From the NCBI RefSeq assembly GCF_023502205.1, contig NZ_JAMFLG010000045.1, positions 1-33,477 on the forward strand: 33,477 nt of DNA. The letters run 5' to 3'. The translations under genes were made by a program, and so were the position numbers. Every line of letters begins with the position of its first letter. Within the stretch, counting starts at the first letter, position 1. Source of the DNA: Aquiflexum sp. TKW24L (lineage in GTDB: Bacteria; Bacteroidota; Bacteroidia; Cytophagales; Cyclobacteriaceae). The notes below the pieces were generated by a model. That model saw nothing but the letters and a program-made list of their open reading frames with translations. It made no database searches and was not told the origin of the DNA. Positions 18,258 to 27,314 of this stretch are shown piece by piece.

Positions 18258-19106
18258 CTACCATTCCGGCAATCCCCTCTGCGGCTTTTTGGTTGGTTTT
18301 TTCTTGTTCTGCTGGATATAGCGGAGTTCGGCAGCATTCATTGCTTCGAGGATTTGGGCGGCCTGCTCGGGAGAGAGGTTCATTTCCTTTAATTTCTCCT
18401 TGACTTTTTCTAAGGCTTTTTCTCTGTCGCTCAGGTCACTTTCAATGTCACTGGCTTCCTCGGAATCTTTTTCTTCTTGGGATTTTTCACCTTCTTTATC
18501 ATCTTTTTTCTGGGATTCAGTGGCCTCATCCTCCTCAGTTTGCTCTTCACCTTCGCCGTCCTTTTTTTCCTCTGATTTTTTATCCTGCTCCTGTTTTTCC
18601 TGCTCCTCTTGTTTTTCCTGTTCTTCTTTGTCTTGTTGCTCTTGCTTTTGCTGTTCCTGCTGTTCAGGATTTTGTTGCAGCCACCTGCTCAGCAATTCAT
18701 AATTGTACCTTGCGGATTCATTAAATGAGTTGTTGATCAAAGCCATTTTGAAAGCTTCAAGTGCTTCGTCATATTTCTTTTGCTCCCCGAGGAGGATCCC
18801 GTTTTGGTTGTAAGCAAAAGAAGCAATGTTTTTGTCCGTGGATTGGTAGAGACTTTGGTAAGTAAGTCCTGCCTGTTCCGGTTGCCCGCCGTAGTGCTGA
18901 CTCAGTGCAAGGTCATAGCTGACATTGGGGGTGCCAAGATTATACTCGCTGATCAGTCTGAGGTGGTTGGTTATAGAGGCTTCATAATCCGTCTCTTCAT
19001 AACTTTTTGTAGCGGCTTTGATGGCAGCATTTCTTTTGCCCACCTCATTCCACGAGGAGGTGATCATCAGGATTGTTAAAAAGAAAACACTTAATGAAGT
19101 CATCAT
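18258..19106 (-). CDS. batC: BatC-like TPR protein (aerotolerance locus)
   Basis: A 282-residue protein with an N-terminal hydrophobic signal/anchor (residues ~4-18). Tetratricopeptide-like helices run over about residues 25-150 and include YDEALEAFKMALINNSFNESARYNYELL. A very charged Gln/Glu/Lys low-complexity linker spans roughly 165-225, and a conserved-looking C-terminal segment ends in a Lys/Pro-rich tail and LPEW. This architecture matches BatC, a periplasmic partner of the VWA proteins BatA/BatB in the Bacteroidota aerotolerance locus, whose exact role remains unclear. It follows batB by 15 bases. The acidic linker is encoded by repetitive GAA/CAG-type codons and could vary in length between strains. 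Confidence 0.82.
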   Translation of the reverse strand: MMTSLSVFFLTILMITSSWNEVGKRNAAIKAATKSYEETDYEASITNHLRLISEYNLGTPNVSYDLALSQHYGGQPEQAGLTYQSLYQSTDKNIASFAYNQNGILLGEQKKYDEALEAFKMALINNSFNESARYNYELLSRWLQQNPEQQEQQKQEQQDKEEQEKQEEQEKQEQDKKSEEKKDGEGEEQTEEDEATESQKKDDKEGEKSQEEKDSEEASDIESDLSDREKALEKVKEKLKEMNLSPEQAAQILEAMNAAELRYIQQNKKKPTKKPQRGLPEW

Positions 19107-19121
19107 GGTGGTTACACGTTA

Positions 19122-20087
19122 TTACAATTTGATAGTTTTGAATGGCAACATCAGGTCCAAAAGCGCTAATCCCAATGCAATTAACAGAAAATAGAAGTAC
19201 TTGTTGGCAGAAGCTTCCACCATTCTGGATCCGGTGACGGTGGCTTCCTGTCTTTCCAAGGCTGCCATGAGGTCTGGGATTTCCTGTAATTCATCGCTCA
19301 GCTCAAAATACGAGCCGTTTGTCTGTGACGCTATCAGCTTCAGATTGCCTGATTCGAGTCTGCTGATTACCGGCAAGTTGGTGTTTGGGTCGATAATTTT
19401 TCCACTTCCTTTTGGGATATTGCTTCCCTGACTTGTACCCACACCTAAGGAAAACACTTTGATTCCTTTGTCATTGAGTTGGGAAGTGATGTCTTGAAAA
19501 TCCTCTCCAAAATCCTCGCCGTCTGAAATCAGGACGATGGATTTGGAATTGGCCTCTGCTGATTCCTCCAAGTCAAATTTATTCAGCGCCATATTCAATG
19601 GAGCAGAAATGTCTGTTCCCTGATTGGGAACCAAGGCAGTATTCAGGCCATCAAGGTGCAGCTGCAAGACATTTTGGTCAAAGGTCAAAGGGCACTGGAT
19701 AAATGCTTCTGAACTGAAAATGATCAAACCAATCCTGTCTCCGGTAAAATTCTTGACGAGATTTTTGAGTTCATATTTGATCCGTTGAATCCTACTTGGC
19801 CCGATGTCAGTCGCGTTCATGGACTGGGAAAGGTCAATCGCAATGAAAATATCCTTGCCTTCTTCTTTGATTTCCTTCATGGAAGTGCCAATAGAGGGCC
19901 CAGCCAATGCAATCAAAAACAGTATAAAATAAGAAAACCTGAGAATCAGTTTTAAAAATAACCTGTGTTTTTGAACCACAAGTTTTTTGTTGATCATGTA
20001 AAAACGGTATAAGTATACCAAATACAAAAAGCCAAAAACGATGGCCAATATATAAATCAATCTCGTGTCAGGGTATGCCCAAATCAT
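19122..20087 (-). CDS. batB: BatB-like VWA-domain membrane protein (aerotolerance locus)
   Basis: A 321-residue membrane protein with helices at about residues 10-30 and 48-66 and a C-terminal helix near 300-318. They enclose a von Willebrand A domain on the periplasmic side. The metal-ion-dependent adhesion site is intact: Asp85, Ser87 and Ser89 in DLSQS, a conserved Thr in NQGTDIS and the SDGEDFG loop. The architecture fits BatA/BatB. The short N-terminus and the adjacent TPR gene favour BatB. It is the first gene of its transcript, since the receptor gene upstream is divergent. The usual batA neighbour is absent, and batD does not follow batC. Confidence 0.85.
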   Translation of the reverse strand: MIWAYPDTRLIYILAIVFGFLYLVYLYRFYMINKKLVVQKHRLFLKLILRFSYFILFLIALAGPSIGTSMKEIKEEGKDIFIAIDLSQSMNATDIGPSRIQRIKYELKNLVKNFTGDRIGLIIFSSEAFIQCPLTFDQNVLQLHLDGLNTALVPNQGTDISAPLNMALNKFDLEESAEANSKSIVLISDGEDFGEDFQDITSQLNDKGIKVFSLGVGTSQGSNIPKGSGKIIDPNTNLPVISRLESGNLKLIASQTNGSYFELSDELQEIPDLMAALERQEATVTGSRMVEASANKYFYFLLIALGLALLDLMLPFKTIKL

Positions 20088-20196
20088 GCCCTGAAATTAT
20101 AAAATATTGATGAAAAGAAAAGGAAAAGAAATTATTGACCTAAATTTCAACACCCAAAGGCCAAAATCCGTTATCCTTGCAAACCAAATTTTCTAC

Positions 20197-22587
20197 ATGA
20201 AGTTTTTGCCACTTACGCTCATTGTATTTTTATTTTTGGGGCCCACCTTACTTTATTCCCAAGAACAGACTTTTATCAAAGGAACCGTTTATGAAGTAGA
20301 AGGAAGTACACCTTTGCCGGGAGCTAATATTTATTGGGAATCAGCACCACAGAAAGGTGTCGTTTCTGATATCAATGGTGATTTTAGCTTAGCCACTGTG
20401 CCGCTTCCGGCAAAATTGATCATTTCTTTTGTCGGGTATTCGCAGTCTGTCAGATTACTTAATGTCAAGGATCTGGAAAAGCCGGTTAAGTTTTATCTCA
20501 AACCTGAAGAGCTTTCTCTCCAAGAAATCATCATCCGAGATGTCAACCCAGAACAAAATGTAAAAGGAATCGAAATGGGAAAATCGATCGTGCCCATCGA
20601 AACGATCAAAAATATTCCTGCATTGTTTGGTGAAGTAGATATCCTGAGAAGTTTGCAGCTATTGCCAGGTGTACAGACTGCAGGAGAGGGTACGACAGGG
20701 TTGTTTGTGCGGGGTGGTTCGGCAGACCAAAACCTGATCAATCTGGACGGCGCCCCAGTCTATAATCCATCCCACTTTTTCGGGTTTTTCTCCGTATTCA
20801 ATCCAGATGCCTTGTCGGGTATAGAGTTTTATAAAGGGAATATTCCTGCCGAGTTGGGAGGAAGGGTTTCTTCGGTGATTGACGTTTCGATGCGTGAGGG
20901 TAATTTCCAAAAAATCAGGGGAGAAGGAGGGATAGGAACGATCAGTTCCAGACTGACGGTAGATGGTCCTCTATTTTCGGATCAGTCTTCATTTATTATA
21001 TCAGGAAGAAGGACTTATGCGGATCTGTTTTTAGGGCTTTCCAACAATGAAAATATCAAAAACAACCAGCTTTATTTTTACGACCTCAGCGGAAAGTTCA
21101 CTTTCAAACTTGGAGAAAAAGACAAGGTTTCATTTTCTACTTATTATGGCTCCGACTTTTTGGGCCTGTCCGGACAGTTTGGCTTGGGATGGAATAATTT
21201 TGTTTCTTCCTTTAATTGGAACAGAAATATCAGCTCCACCAAATTCTTTGACCTGAGTGCGTATCACAGCAGGTATCAATACCAAGTATTGTTTGACGAT
21301 CCGCAGGATGGATTCAATTGGTCTAATTCCCTTTCTGAAAGCGGCGTCAACATGGGGTGGACTTGGCTCTTAGGCAATAATTCGGTGGTAAAAGCCGGCT
21401 ATCATGGGCAATGGTACCATTTTGCCCCGATCAGCTTGGAGCTCGCACCCGAGTCCAACCTGAATGATATCAATACCAACCAAAAAAATGGATTGCTCAA
21501 TAACCTATACCTATCTGGAACAACGGAATTGGGAAGCAAACTCCTCATGGAGGCAGGCCTTAGGTTGAGCCTATACCAAGAGGTGGGAAAAGGGGTATTG
21601 TATCAATATGAAAATGGGATTCCGAGTCCTGAGGCAGATGTGACGGATACATTGACATTTGGAAGGTTGGAAAAGATGAAAGGATTCCAAAGGTTGGAGC
21701 CAAGGATTTCATTCAGATACTTAATTGATGAAAATCTTTCCCTTAAAGCGGCCTTCAACCGCAATCACCAATATGTCCAAGTGGCCACAAACAGTTCAGC
21801 CGGGCTTCCCATAGACCGTTGGGTGCCTTCGGGCACTTACATCGAACCTTTGAGAGGAGATCAGGTTTCCTTGGGAGTGTTTAAGAACTTTGCCAAAGGA
21901 ACTTGGGAAGTGTCCGTGGAGACCTATTATAAGGATTTCAGAAATGTCATCGATTTACGCCAGGGCGCAAGCGTGCTATTCACTGACAATGTTGAAACGG
22001 AATTGCTCTCGGGTGTTGGTTATGCCTATGGTACAGAGTTTTTGATCCGAAAAAATGTCGGCAAGACTACCGGATGGCTGGGATATACCTATTCGCGGAC
22101 TTGGAGAAAAATCATAGGGATCAGCGGAGACAATTGGTATAACCCAAGGTTTGACAGGCCACATGATGTCAACTTGGTCGTGAACCATGAATTCTCAGAC
22201 AGGTGGAGTGCGGGATTGACATTTGTATACACTTCCGGGCAGGCGGTTACTTTTCCCACGGGCACCTATGTCGTAGATACCCAGCGGGTGCCGGTATATG
22301 GAGACCAAAGAAATGCCAACAGATTTCCCGATTACCATCGTGTAGATGCATCTGTCACTTGGAGAAACCAAGACAAGGGAAGAAAATGGAGAGGCAGTTG
22401 GAATTTTAGCGTGTACAACCTTTATGGAAGAAAAAATCCATTTACCTTTCAGTTTACCGATATTTATAATGATGACATCACCTTTGATCCTGATGATGGC
22501 GGAGAAATTATTTCCCAAAGACCGGGAGTGATTATGACGTACCTGTTTACTTTCTTGCCTGCATTGACCTATAATTTCAAATTCTGA
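20197..22587 (+). CDS. TonB-dependent receptor with carboxypeptidase-regulatory-like N-terminal domain
   Basis: An outer-membrane active transporter of about 796 residues, energised by TonB. I place the start at ATG 20197 because the signal peptide (MKFLPLTLIVFLFLG...YSQ) begins there. The frame extends upstream to TTG 20107, which would put 30 polar residues before it. After the signal come a CarboxypepD_reg-like beta-sandwich (IKGTVYEVEGSTPLPGANIY), the plug domain (SLQLLPGVQT, LFVRGGSADQNLINLDGAPVYNP), and then a ~22-strand barrel ending in aromatic Phe. It overlaps the DUF4249 lipoprotein gene by one base. That pair is common in Bacteroidota and presumably handles one unknown ligand. It is divergent from batB. 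Confidence 0.93.
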   Translation: MKFLPLTLIVFLFLGPTLLYSQEQTFIKGTVYEVEGSTPLPGANIYWESAPQKGVVSDINGDFSLATVPLPAKLIISFVGYSQSVRLLNVKDLEKPVKFYLKPEELSLQEIIIRDVNPEQNVKGIEMGKSIVPIETIKNIPALFGEVDILRSLQLLPGVQTAGEGTTGLFVRGGSADQNLINLDGAPVYNPSHFFGFFSVFNPDALSGIEFYKGNIPAELGGRVSSVIDVSMREGNFQKIRGEGGIGTISSRLTVDGPLFSDQSSFIISGRRTYADLFLGLSNNENIKNNQLYFYDLSGKFTFKLGEKDKVSFSTYYGSDFLGLSGQFGLGWNNFVSSFNWNRNISSTKFFDLSAYHSRYQYQVLFDDPQDGFNWSNSLSESGVNMGWTWLLGNNSVVKAGYHGQWYHFAPISLELAPESNLNDINTNQKNGLLNNLYLSGTTELGSKLLMEAGLRLSLYQEVGKGVLYQYENGIPSPEADVTDTLTFGRLEKMKGFQRLEPRISFRYLIDENLSLKAAFNRNHQYVQVATNSSAGLPIDRWVPSGTYIEPLRGDQVSLGVFKNFAKGTWEVSVETYYKDFRNVIDLRQGASVLFTDNVETELLSGVGYAYGTEFLIRKNVGKTTGWLGYTYSRTWRKIIGISGDNWYNPRFDRPHDVNLVVNHEFSDRWSAGLTFVYTSGQAVTFPTGTYVVDTQRVPVYGDQRNANRFPDYHRVDASVTWRNQDKGRKWRGSWNFSVYNLYGRKNPFTFQFTDIYNDDITFDPDDGGEIISQRPGVIMTYLFTFLPALTYNFKF

Positions 22588-23420
22588 TGAAAAGCCGGAT
22601 CTTACTTTTGATGCTGATTTTATTTTCTTCTTGCCAAGAGGAAGTGACACTGGATTTGGATACCCTCGAACCCATTCCGGTCATCGAGGCTATTTGGACA
22701 GATAATAATGCACTCAACCAAGTAAAAATCTCTCGTTCAAAAGATTATTACCAACAGGGAAGCAATGAGATAGTGAAAGATGCTGAGGTGAGTATCACCA
22801 ATGTCAGGACCGGAGCAAAGGTGAATTTCTTTTATTCTCCATCCAATGAAAAATACTTAGCCCAAAATAGCATTAGAGGTATTGTCGGTCAAAAATATGA
22901 GTTGAATGTTCTGATGGATGGAAAAGAATATGTGTCAGAAGGGACTATCTTACGTCCTCCGGTTTTGGATAGTGTAGTGGTGGAATTTAAAGAAGAGCGG
23001 CTTTTTAGGGAGGCTGGATATTACCTGACCGTTTATGGCAAGATTCCATTTACTGAAGATAATAATTATCGGATCAGGATTGTGGAAAATGACACTTTGA
23101 GAAACAGCAGGTTTGATTACCTTTTGTTTGACGATTCATTTGGTACGGCTATTTTGGACAATGGATTTGAGCTTTCGGGATTTCCATTTAAGGCTAATGA
23201 CAAGATCCGATTGGAACTATTCCGCCTCAACCGCAGTGCTTTTGATTATTTGAACCAACTGGTCAGCTTACTCTTTAATGACGGAGGTCTTTTTTCTCCC
23301 CCTCCCCAAAATCCCCAATCCAACATCAAGTTGAGAAATGGTCAGGGAATTGTTTTGGGGTATTTTATGACGAGCCCTTTTCTGAGTGAAACTGTTCAGA
23401 TTCCTGATGATCAACCTTGA
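22587..23420 (+). CDS. DUF4249 family lipoprotein
   Basis: A 277-residue predicted outer-membrane lipoprotein. The signal peptide ends in a lipobox LFSSC, with the lipidated Cys at residue 16. The mature protein (EEVTLDL...PVIEAIWTDN, then KDAEVSITNV) matches DUF4249, a family almost always encoded next to a TonB-dependent receptor. Its start codon shares one base with the receptor stop (TGATG at 22585-22589), so translation is coupled. A role as surface-exposed substrate-binding partner of the receptor is inferred from this linkage. No biochemical function is established. Confidence 0.9.
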   Translation: MKSRILLLMLILFSSCQEEVTLDLDTLEPIPVIEAIWTDNNALNQVKISRSKDYYQQGSNEIVKDAEVSITNVRTGAKVNFFYSPSNEKYLAQNSIRGIVGQKYELNVLMDGKEYVSEGTILRPPVLDSVVVEFKEERLFREAGYYLTVYGKIPFTEDNNYRIRIVENDTLRNSRFDYLLFDDSFGTAILDNGFELSGFPFKANDKIRLELFRLNRSAFDYLNQLVSLLFNDGGLFSPPPQNPQSNIKLRNGQGIVLGYFMTSPFLSETVQIPDDQP

Positions 23421-23517
23421 TATATTGATTTAGAGTGAGTTTGAATTTTATCTTCGGTATTTATAATTAATGAGTATACCCTTCTTCGCCGGTAATCCTA
23501 TATTCTTCTTTAGTTGT

Positions 23518-23547
23518 GACGGAAGACCGAAGTCGGAAGACCGATGT
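23518..23547 (+). repeat. 30-bp element, exact inverted copy at 27998-28027
   Basis: This is built from 7-nt units of the CGGAAGA/CCGAAGT type and is identical over 30 bases to the reverse complement of 27998-28027. The two copies flank the methyltransferase and M28 peptidase genes. Confidence 0.9.
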
Positions 23548-23772
23548 ACCGGACATTCTGATTTCCAGCCATGAATTATACAGGGTGATCATTTTTCAGG
23601 CTAACATGGCGCAAATACACATAATCAAATCTAAGCATATAGGGTAACAGCAAATAATTTTCGGCGGATGCCGGAATTGCAGGTAAATTGATCTTCCTAC
23701 TTCTTACTTCGGTCTTCCAACCCGATTCTTAATCTGGGTGAAAGGGAAGGAGACATATGACTATAAATTTTT

Positions 23773-23780
23773 TACCTTTG
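23773..23780 (+). promoter_or_regulatory. Candidate -7 promoter element for the RNA methyltransferase gene
   Basis: TACCTTTG matches the Bacteroidota TAnnTTTG -7 consensus and ends five bases before the preferred ATG at 23786. If real, the transcript would be nearly leaderless and the upstream GTG start (23738) could not be used. No well-spaced TTG -33 element was seen. Confidence 0.35.
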
Positions 23781-23785
23781 TGGTT

Positions 23786-24955
23786 ATGGTAGATTTTGGA
23801 TTGAAAGGAAAGGTGGTAGTCACCTGCAAGGATAGGTTTTCGTCATATCTCGAAAAGGAACTGATTGATTTGGGCTTTACGCCTGTAAAAACAGAAAGGA
23901 CTTCCATCGAATTGGAAGCATCATTGTCCGACTGTGTTTTTTTGAACCTTCATCTGAGGACTGCCAGTCATGTGCTTTACGAAATCAGGTCTTTTTACCT
24001 GCATCATGCCGATGATATTTATAGAAGGATCAAGGCATTGCCTTGGGAGGATTATATCTCCGAAAGCTCTTATTTTTCTGTGATTTCCCATGTGGACAAT
24101 CAGAGTGTAGACAATCCCCTTTTTGTCAATGTCCGGATCAAAGATGCCATTGTAGACCGATTCAGGGAAAAGTCCGGGATTAGGCCGGATTCGGGATCTG
24201 CTTTGGAAGGAGCCGTATTTCAGCTTTTTTGGAAAGAAACACAAGCTAATCTCTATATCAATACTACCGGGGAAACCTTGGCCAAACACGGCTATAGAAA
24301 AATTCCGGGTAAGGCACCGATGTTGGAAGCCTTAGCATCTGCAACAATCATTGCTACTGAATGGGATAAGCAAAGCCCCTTTGTCAATCCCATGTGTGGG
24401 TCAGGAACTTTGGCGATAGAAGCCGCCATGATGGCTACCAACAGGTATCCGGGGCTACTCAGAGACCATTATGCTTTCATGCATATCAAAGGCTATGAGG
24501 AGGATTTATTTTTGACAGCAAAGGAAAAACTACAATCGGAAATAAAGGAAGTTCCGGGGCTAAGGATCATCGCAAGTGACCTCAGCGAGCAGGCGATTTT
24601 GTTCAGCAGAGAAAATGCTGCTATGGCAGGAGTGGAGGATTTGATCGAATTTGAAGTGGGTGATTTTGAAGAGACGACCGTTCCTGAATCTGATTCCGGG
24701 GTGGTATTCTTCAATCCTGAATATGGAGAAAGATTGGGTGAAGAGGAGGATTTGGCCATTACTTACAAGAGAATGGGGGATTTTATGAAACAAAAGTGTC
24801 CCGGATATACCGGTTTTATTTTTACAGGAAATGTATCCCTTGGCAAAAAAGTAGGATTGCGTGCTGCAAGAAAAATCGAATTTTATAACGGGACAATTGA
24901 TTGCAGGCTTTTGAAGTTTGAATTGTATAAAGGGACGAGGGAGAAGGTTGATTAG
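23786..24955 (+). CDS. THUMP-domain class I SAM-dependent RNA methyltransferase (RlmL N-domain/YpsC-like)
   Basis: A ~389-residue enzyme expected to methylate guanine N2 in 23S rRNA or a related RNA. The frame extends back to GTG 23738, but the family N-terminus is MVDFGLKGKVVVTC and a -7 box sits between the two starts, so ATG 23786 is preferred. The N-terminal ferredoxin-like/THUMP region covers about residues 1-160. The methyltransferase domain has motif I NPMCGSGTLAIEAA and the catalytic motif NPEYGERLG, where the more common NPPY reads NPEY. Gene-end spacing is short: a bidirectional terminator lies about 100 bases downstream, and the convergent M28 peptidase gene follows it. Confidence 0.9.
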   Translation: MVDFGLKGKVVVTCKDRFSSYLEKELIDLGFTPVKTERTSIELEASLSDCVFLNLHLRTASHVLYEIRSFYLHHADDIYRRIKALPWEDYISESSYFSVISHVDNQSVDNPLFVNVRIKDAIVDRFREKSGIRPDSGSALEGAVFQLFWKETQANLYINTTGETLAKHGYRKIPGKAPMLEALASATIIATEWDKQSPFVNPMCGSGTLAIEAAMMATNRYPGLLRDHYAFMHIKGYEEDLFLTAKEKLQSEIKEVPGLRIIASDLSEQAILFSRENAAMAGVEDLIEFEVGDFEETTVPESDSGVVFFNPEYGERLGEEEDLAITYKRMGDFMKQKCPGYTGFIFTGNVSLGKKVGLRAARKIEFYNGTIDCRLLKFELYKGTREKVD

Positions 24956-25051
24956 TTATCAGTCCACGGACCACTGTCCACAGTGGGAGATACCCACCAT
25001 CATGCCATATTTGAATTTGATATGTCTAGTGCGGAGCAAAAATGTAGAAAT

Positions 25052-25081
25052 AAAAAAAACCGGCAGACGCCGGTTTTTTTT
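25052..25081. terminator. Bidirectional intrinsic terminator
   Basis: A run of eight A, the stem CCGGC, a four-base AGAC loop, GCCGG and a run of eight T form a symmetric hairpin. It sits between the convergent methyltransferase (ends 24955) and M28 peptidase (ends 25092) genes, where it can serve both strands. Confidence 0.9.
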
Positions 25082-25091
25082 GTTGGATAGA

Positions 25092-27194
25092 TTAAAGGCT
25101 TTTCAGAAGTGTATCCATCTTTGATTTGAGATCCAGAATGGCTTTGCTGTATCGGTCATCCCATTCGGCTAACCTTGCAGAGGATTTCATTTCCGCTTCG
25201 TATTGGATTCCGGGAAGCATCCATGATGCGTATCCACTAAATGGATCTGTGGAGGCATACAATGACCGGTACCAATTCCCATAATACATTCCTTTTGGGT
25301 CGATAAAGCTTTTCTCCAAGGCGATTAGGTCTTTGTTGACGCCTTTGATCTTTTTAGAATCAAGCTGATTTCCGGATAAAGTGGCAGCGATCTTGCTGTC
25401 GAGGGCTTCTGCACTTGTCTTCAAACCTGCAAGGGCTGCTTTTGATTTTTCAAAGCCCTTAAAATTTTTGTCATACGCTTTGACACTTTTCTCTGCACTT
25501 TCAAAATGCAGGGCCAGGTCAGTAGCATATCTGGAAGCCTCATAGGGTATAATCTCCGCATTGGCCAACCTCAGAGCCATGACTCCAATAACCTGCTCTA
25601 CCATACCCCCCATTTTGAAAGTGGGGTCGGCAAATTTCTCATAGAAATAAAGGTCATCGTAGTTGGTATGGTACAGCGAAGGGCCGCTAGCTCCCCCGCT
25701 GATGGAGGGTATACCAACATGCATATAAAAGCCGATATGATCCGAACCACCACCTAGATTTCCTATGCTTGGTTCAGGTTTGCCGGCTGCCCAAACCTCG
25801 TAAACAGTCTTGGCCGAATCGGGATAGGCCACCTGCTTGGCTGATTCCATGATCACTTTTTTCAAAGTAGGAGAGGCGGCTGTACCAAAATTCCTTCCGG
25901 ATACAGCAGCATCCAGGTTGATATAGGCAACCGCTTTTGCTCCCAATTCATCACGGAATTGCTCGACCCATTCTGTGGATCCGATCACGCCATGTTCTTC
26001 TGCATCCCAATGGGCTATCAAGATGGATCGGGCAGGTCTTTTCCCATCTTTCGCCATTTTCCCCATGGTTTCTGCCATGCTCAGCAACATTGCCGTGCCG
26101 GAATTGGGATCGGTAGAACCAAAACCCCAAGCATCATAATGGCATCCAAGGATGATCCATTCGTCAGGATACAATTCACCTTTTAAGGTTCCTACCACAT
26201 TGTTTGCACGCGTCATGCCTTTTTCCTGCTGCACTTTGAGTCTGACAGTCAAATCTTTGCCGCCTTCAATTCTGTAGGTAAAAGGCAAACCTCCCTGCCA
26301 ACCTGCAGGAACGGCTTTTCCATTCATTTTGCCAATGATTTCTTTGGCAGCTCCATAGCCAATGGGTGTGACAGGAATGGTATGCAATCCTTTTACCTCT
26401 TCAGGTTTCAATCTTTTAATTTTGACTTTGCCATCCAAAGGAAGTGCAGGCTCAAAAGGCGTCAATGCATCTCCGGTCCAATCGACTGTTAACAAAGATC
26501 CCCTTTGGATGGAGCTTTCATCATAGAAAGTCCCTTCAGGAAACACCGGACCCCTCATGTACCCGGCATCTGCTGGGTCTGTGAATATGATCAAACCAAC
26601 CGCGCCGTATTCTTCTGCGAATTTGGCTTTATAGCCTCTGAAATTCCCACCATATCTCGCCAATGCTATTTTTCCTTTGATTTCAATTCCCATTTCTTTG
26701 AGCTTTTCAAAGTCTGCTTTGACACCATAATTGACATAGACCACTTCTGCGGTCACGTCTCCATTCCCAGAAAAAGCATTCCAACCTTTCCAAAGGTTTG
26801 GATTAGAAGAGTAAGGATCTTCGGCTAGGATGTTCTCTTGTTGGTTGAGGGGTTGCCTGATAGGGGTGACGATTTCCACAATGGATTCTCCCGGGCCTTT
26901 GGACAAATAGAGGTCATACGGATAGACGACCACATCCCAACCTGACTTTTTCATGGATTCAGCCATGTAATCTTTCACTTTTTCATTGGCAGCGGTGCCA
27001 GAAACATGCGGTTCTGAGGTGATGGCTTCCAGGTGGATTCTAAACCTGCTAAAGTCAACGGTCTCTTTGAATTGCTTTTCAAAGTCCAACTGTTTGGTTA
27101 CAGCATTTTTTGAGAATCCGTCCAATGTCTGGGAGTGAAGCTGCAGCGCAACCCATCCCACCATTAATAATGTCATTAAATAATGCTTCTTCAT
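25092..27194 (-). CDS. Secreted M28 metallopeptidase, glutamate carboxypeptidase II-like
   Basis: A 700-residue exported zinc aminopeptidase/carboxypeptidase of family M28. The signal peptide ends near residue 21 (LHSQ). The N-terminal part and an inserted PA domain (about residues 110-300, with IKGKIALARYGGNFRGYKAKFAEEYGAVGLIIF) precede the di-zinc domain. The ligands are His352 in GCHYDAW, bridging Asp362 in DPNSGTA, catalytic Glu399 with Glu400 in DAEEHG, Asp428 in NLDAAVSG, and His509 in YHTNYDD. The spacing from His352 to Asp428 matches that of human glutamate carboxypeptidase II. The last ~120 residues are the helical transferrin-receptor-like dimerisation domain. Substrate is unknown; a role in peptide scavenging is inferred. 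The gene appears intact and monocistronic. Confidence 0.93.
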   Translation of the reverse strand: MKKHYLMTLLMVGWVALQLHSQTLDGFSKNAVTKQLDFEKQFKETVDFSRFRIHLEAITSEPHVSGTAANEKVKDYMAESMKKSGWDVVVYPYDLYLSKGPGESIVEIVTPIRQPLNQQENILAEDPYSSNPNLWKGWNAFSGNGDVTAEVVYVNYGVKADFEKLKEMGIEIKGKIALARYGGNFRGYKAKFAEEYGAVGLIIFTDPADAGYMRGPVFPEGTFYDESSIQRGSLLTVDWTGDALTPFEPALPLDGKVKIKRLKPEEVKGLHTIPVTPIGYGAAKEIIGKMNGKAVPAGWQGGLPFTYRIEGGKDLTVRLKVQQEKGMTRANNVVGTLKGELYPDEWIILGCHYDAWGFGSTDPNSGTAMLLSMAETMGKMAKDGKRPARSILIAHWDAEEHGVIGSTEWVEQFRDELGAKAVAYINLDAAVSGRNFGTAASPTLKKVIMESAKQVAYPDSAKTVYEVWAAGKPEPSIGNLGGGSDHIGFYMHVGIPSISGGASGPSLYHTNYDDLYFYEKFADPTFKMGGMVEQVIGVMALRLANAEIIPYEASRYATDLALHFESAEKSVKAYDKNFKGFEKSKAALAGLKTSAEALDSKIAATLSGNQLDSKKIKGVNKDLIALEKSFIDPKGMYYGNWYRSLYASTDPFSGYASWMLPGIQYEAEMKSSARLAEWDDRYSKAILDLKSKMDTLLKSL

Positions 27195-27314
27195 AGAATT
27201 TGTTTTAGAAAATCACCTGTTCACAAATATATCCAAACCCCAAAATGAAATCATTGATAATTGTTGAAAGGTTGATATTTGGTTTTATTGTTTGGAGGGG
27301 GGAGGTTGGGAGAG

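Larger units (their letters stand above)
23421..23785. other. Intergenic region with 7-nt-period repeats
   Basis: This stretch of about 365 bases separates the DUF4249 gene from the RNA methyltransferase gene and holds no credible gene. It contains a 30-bp heptad-built element at 23518-23547, whose exact inverted copy lies at 27998-28027. A second 7-nt-period patch is at 23694-23721 (TTCCTAC/TTCTTAC/TTCGGTC). Confidence 0.7.

Noticed and set aside
20107-20196. Upstream TTG/ATG start for the TonB receptor
   Set aside because: It would place 30 polar residues before a textbook signal peptide that begins at the ATG at 20197.
23738-23785. GTG start for the RNA methyltransferase
   Set aside because: The family N-terminus begins at MVDFGLKGKV, and a -7-like TACCTTTG lies between the GTG and the preferred ATG.
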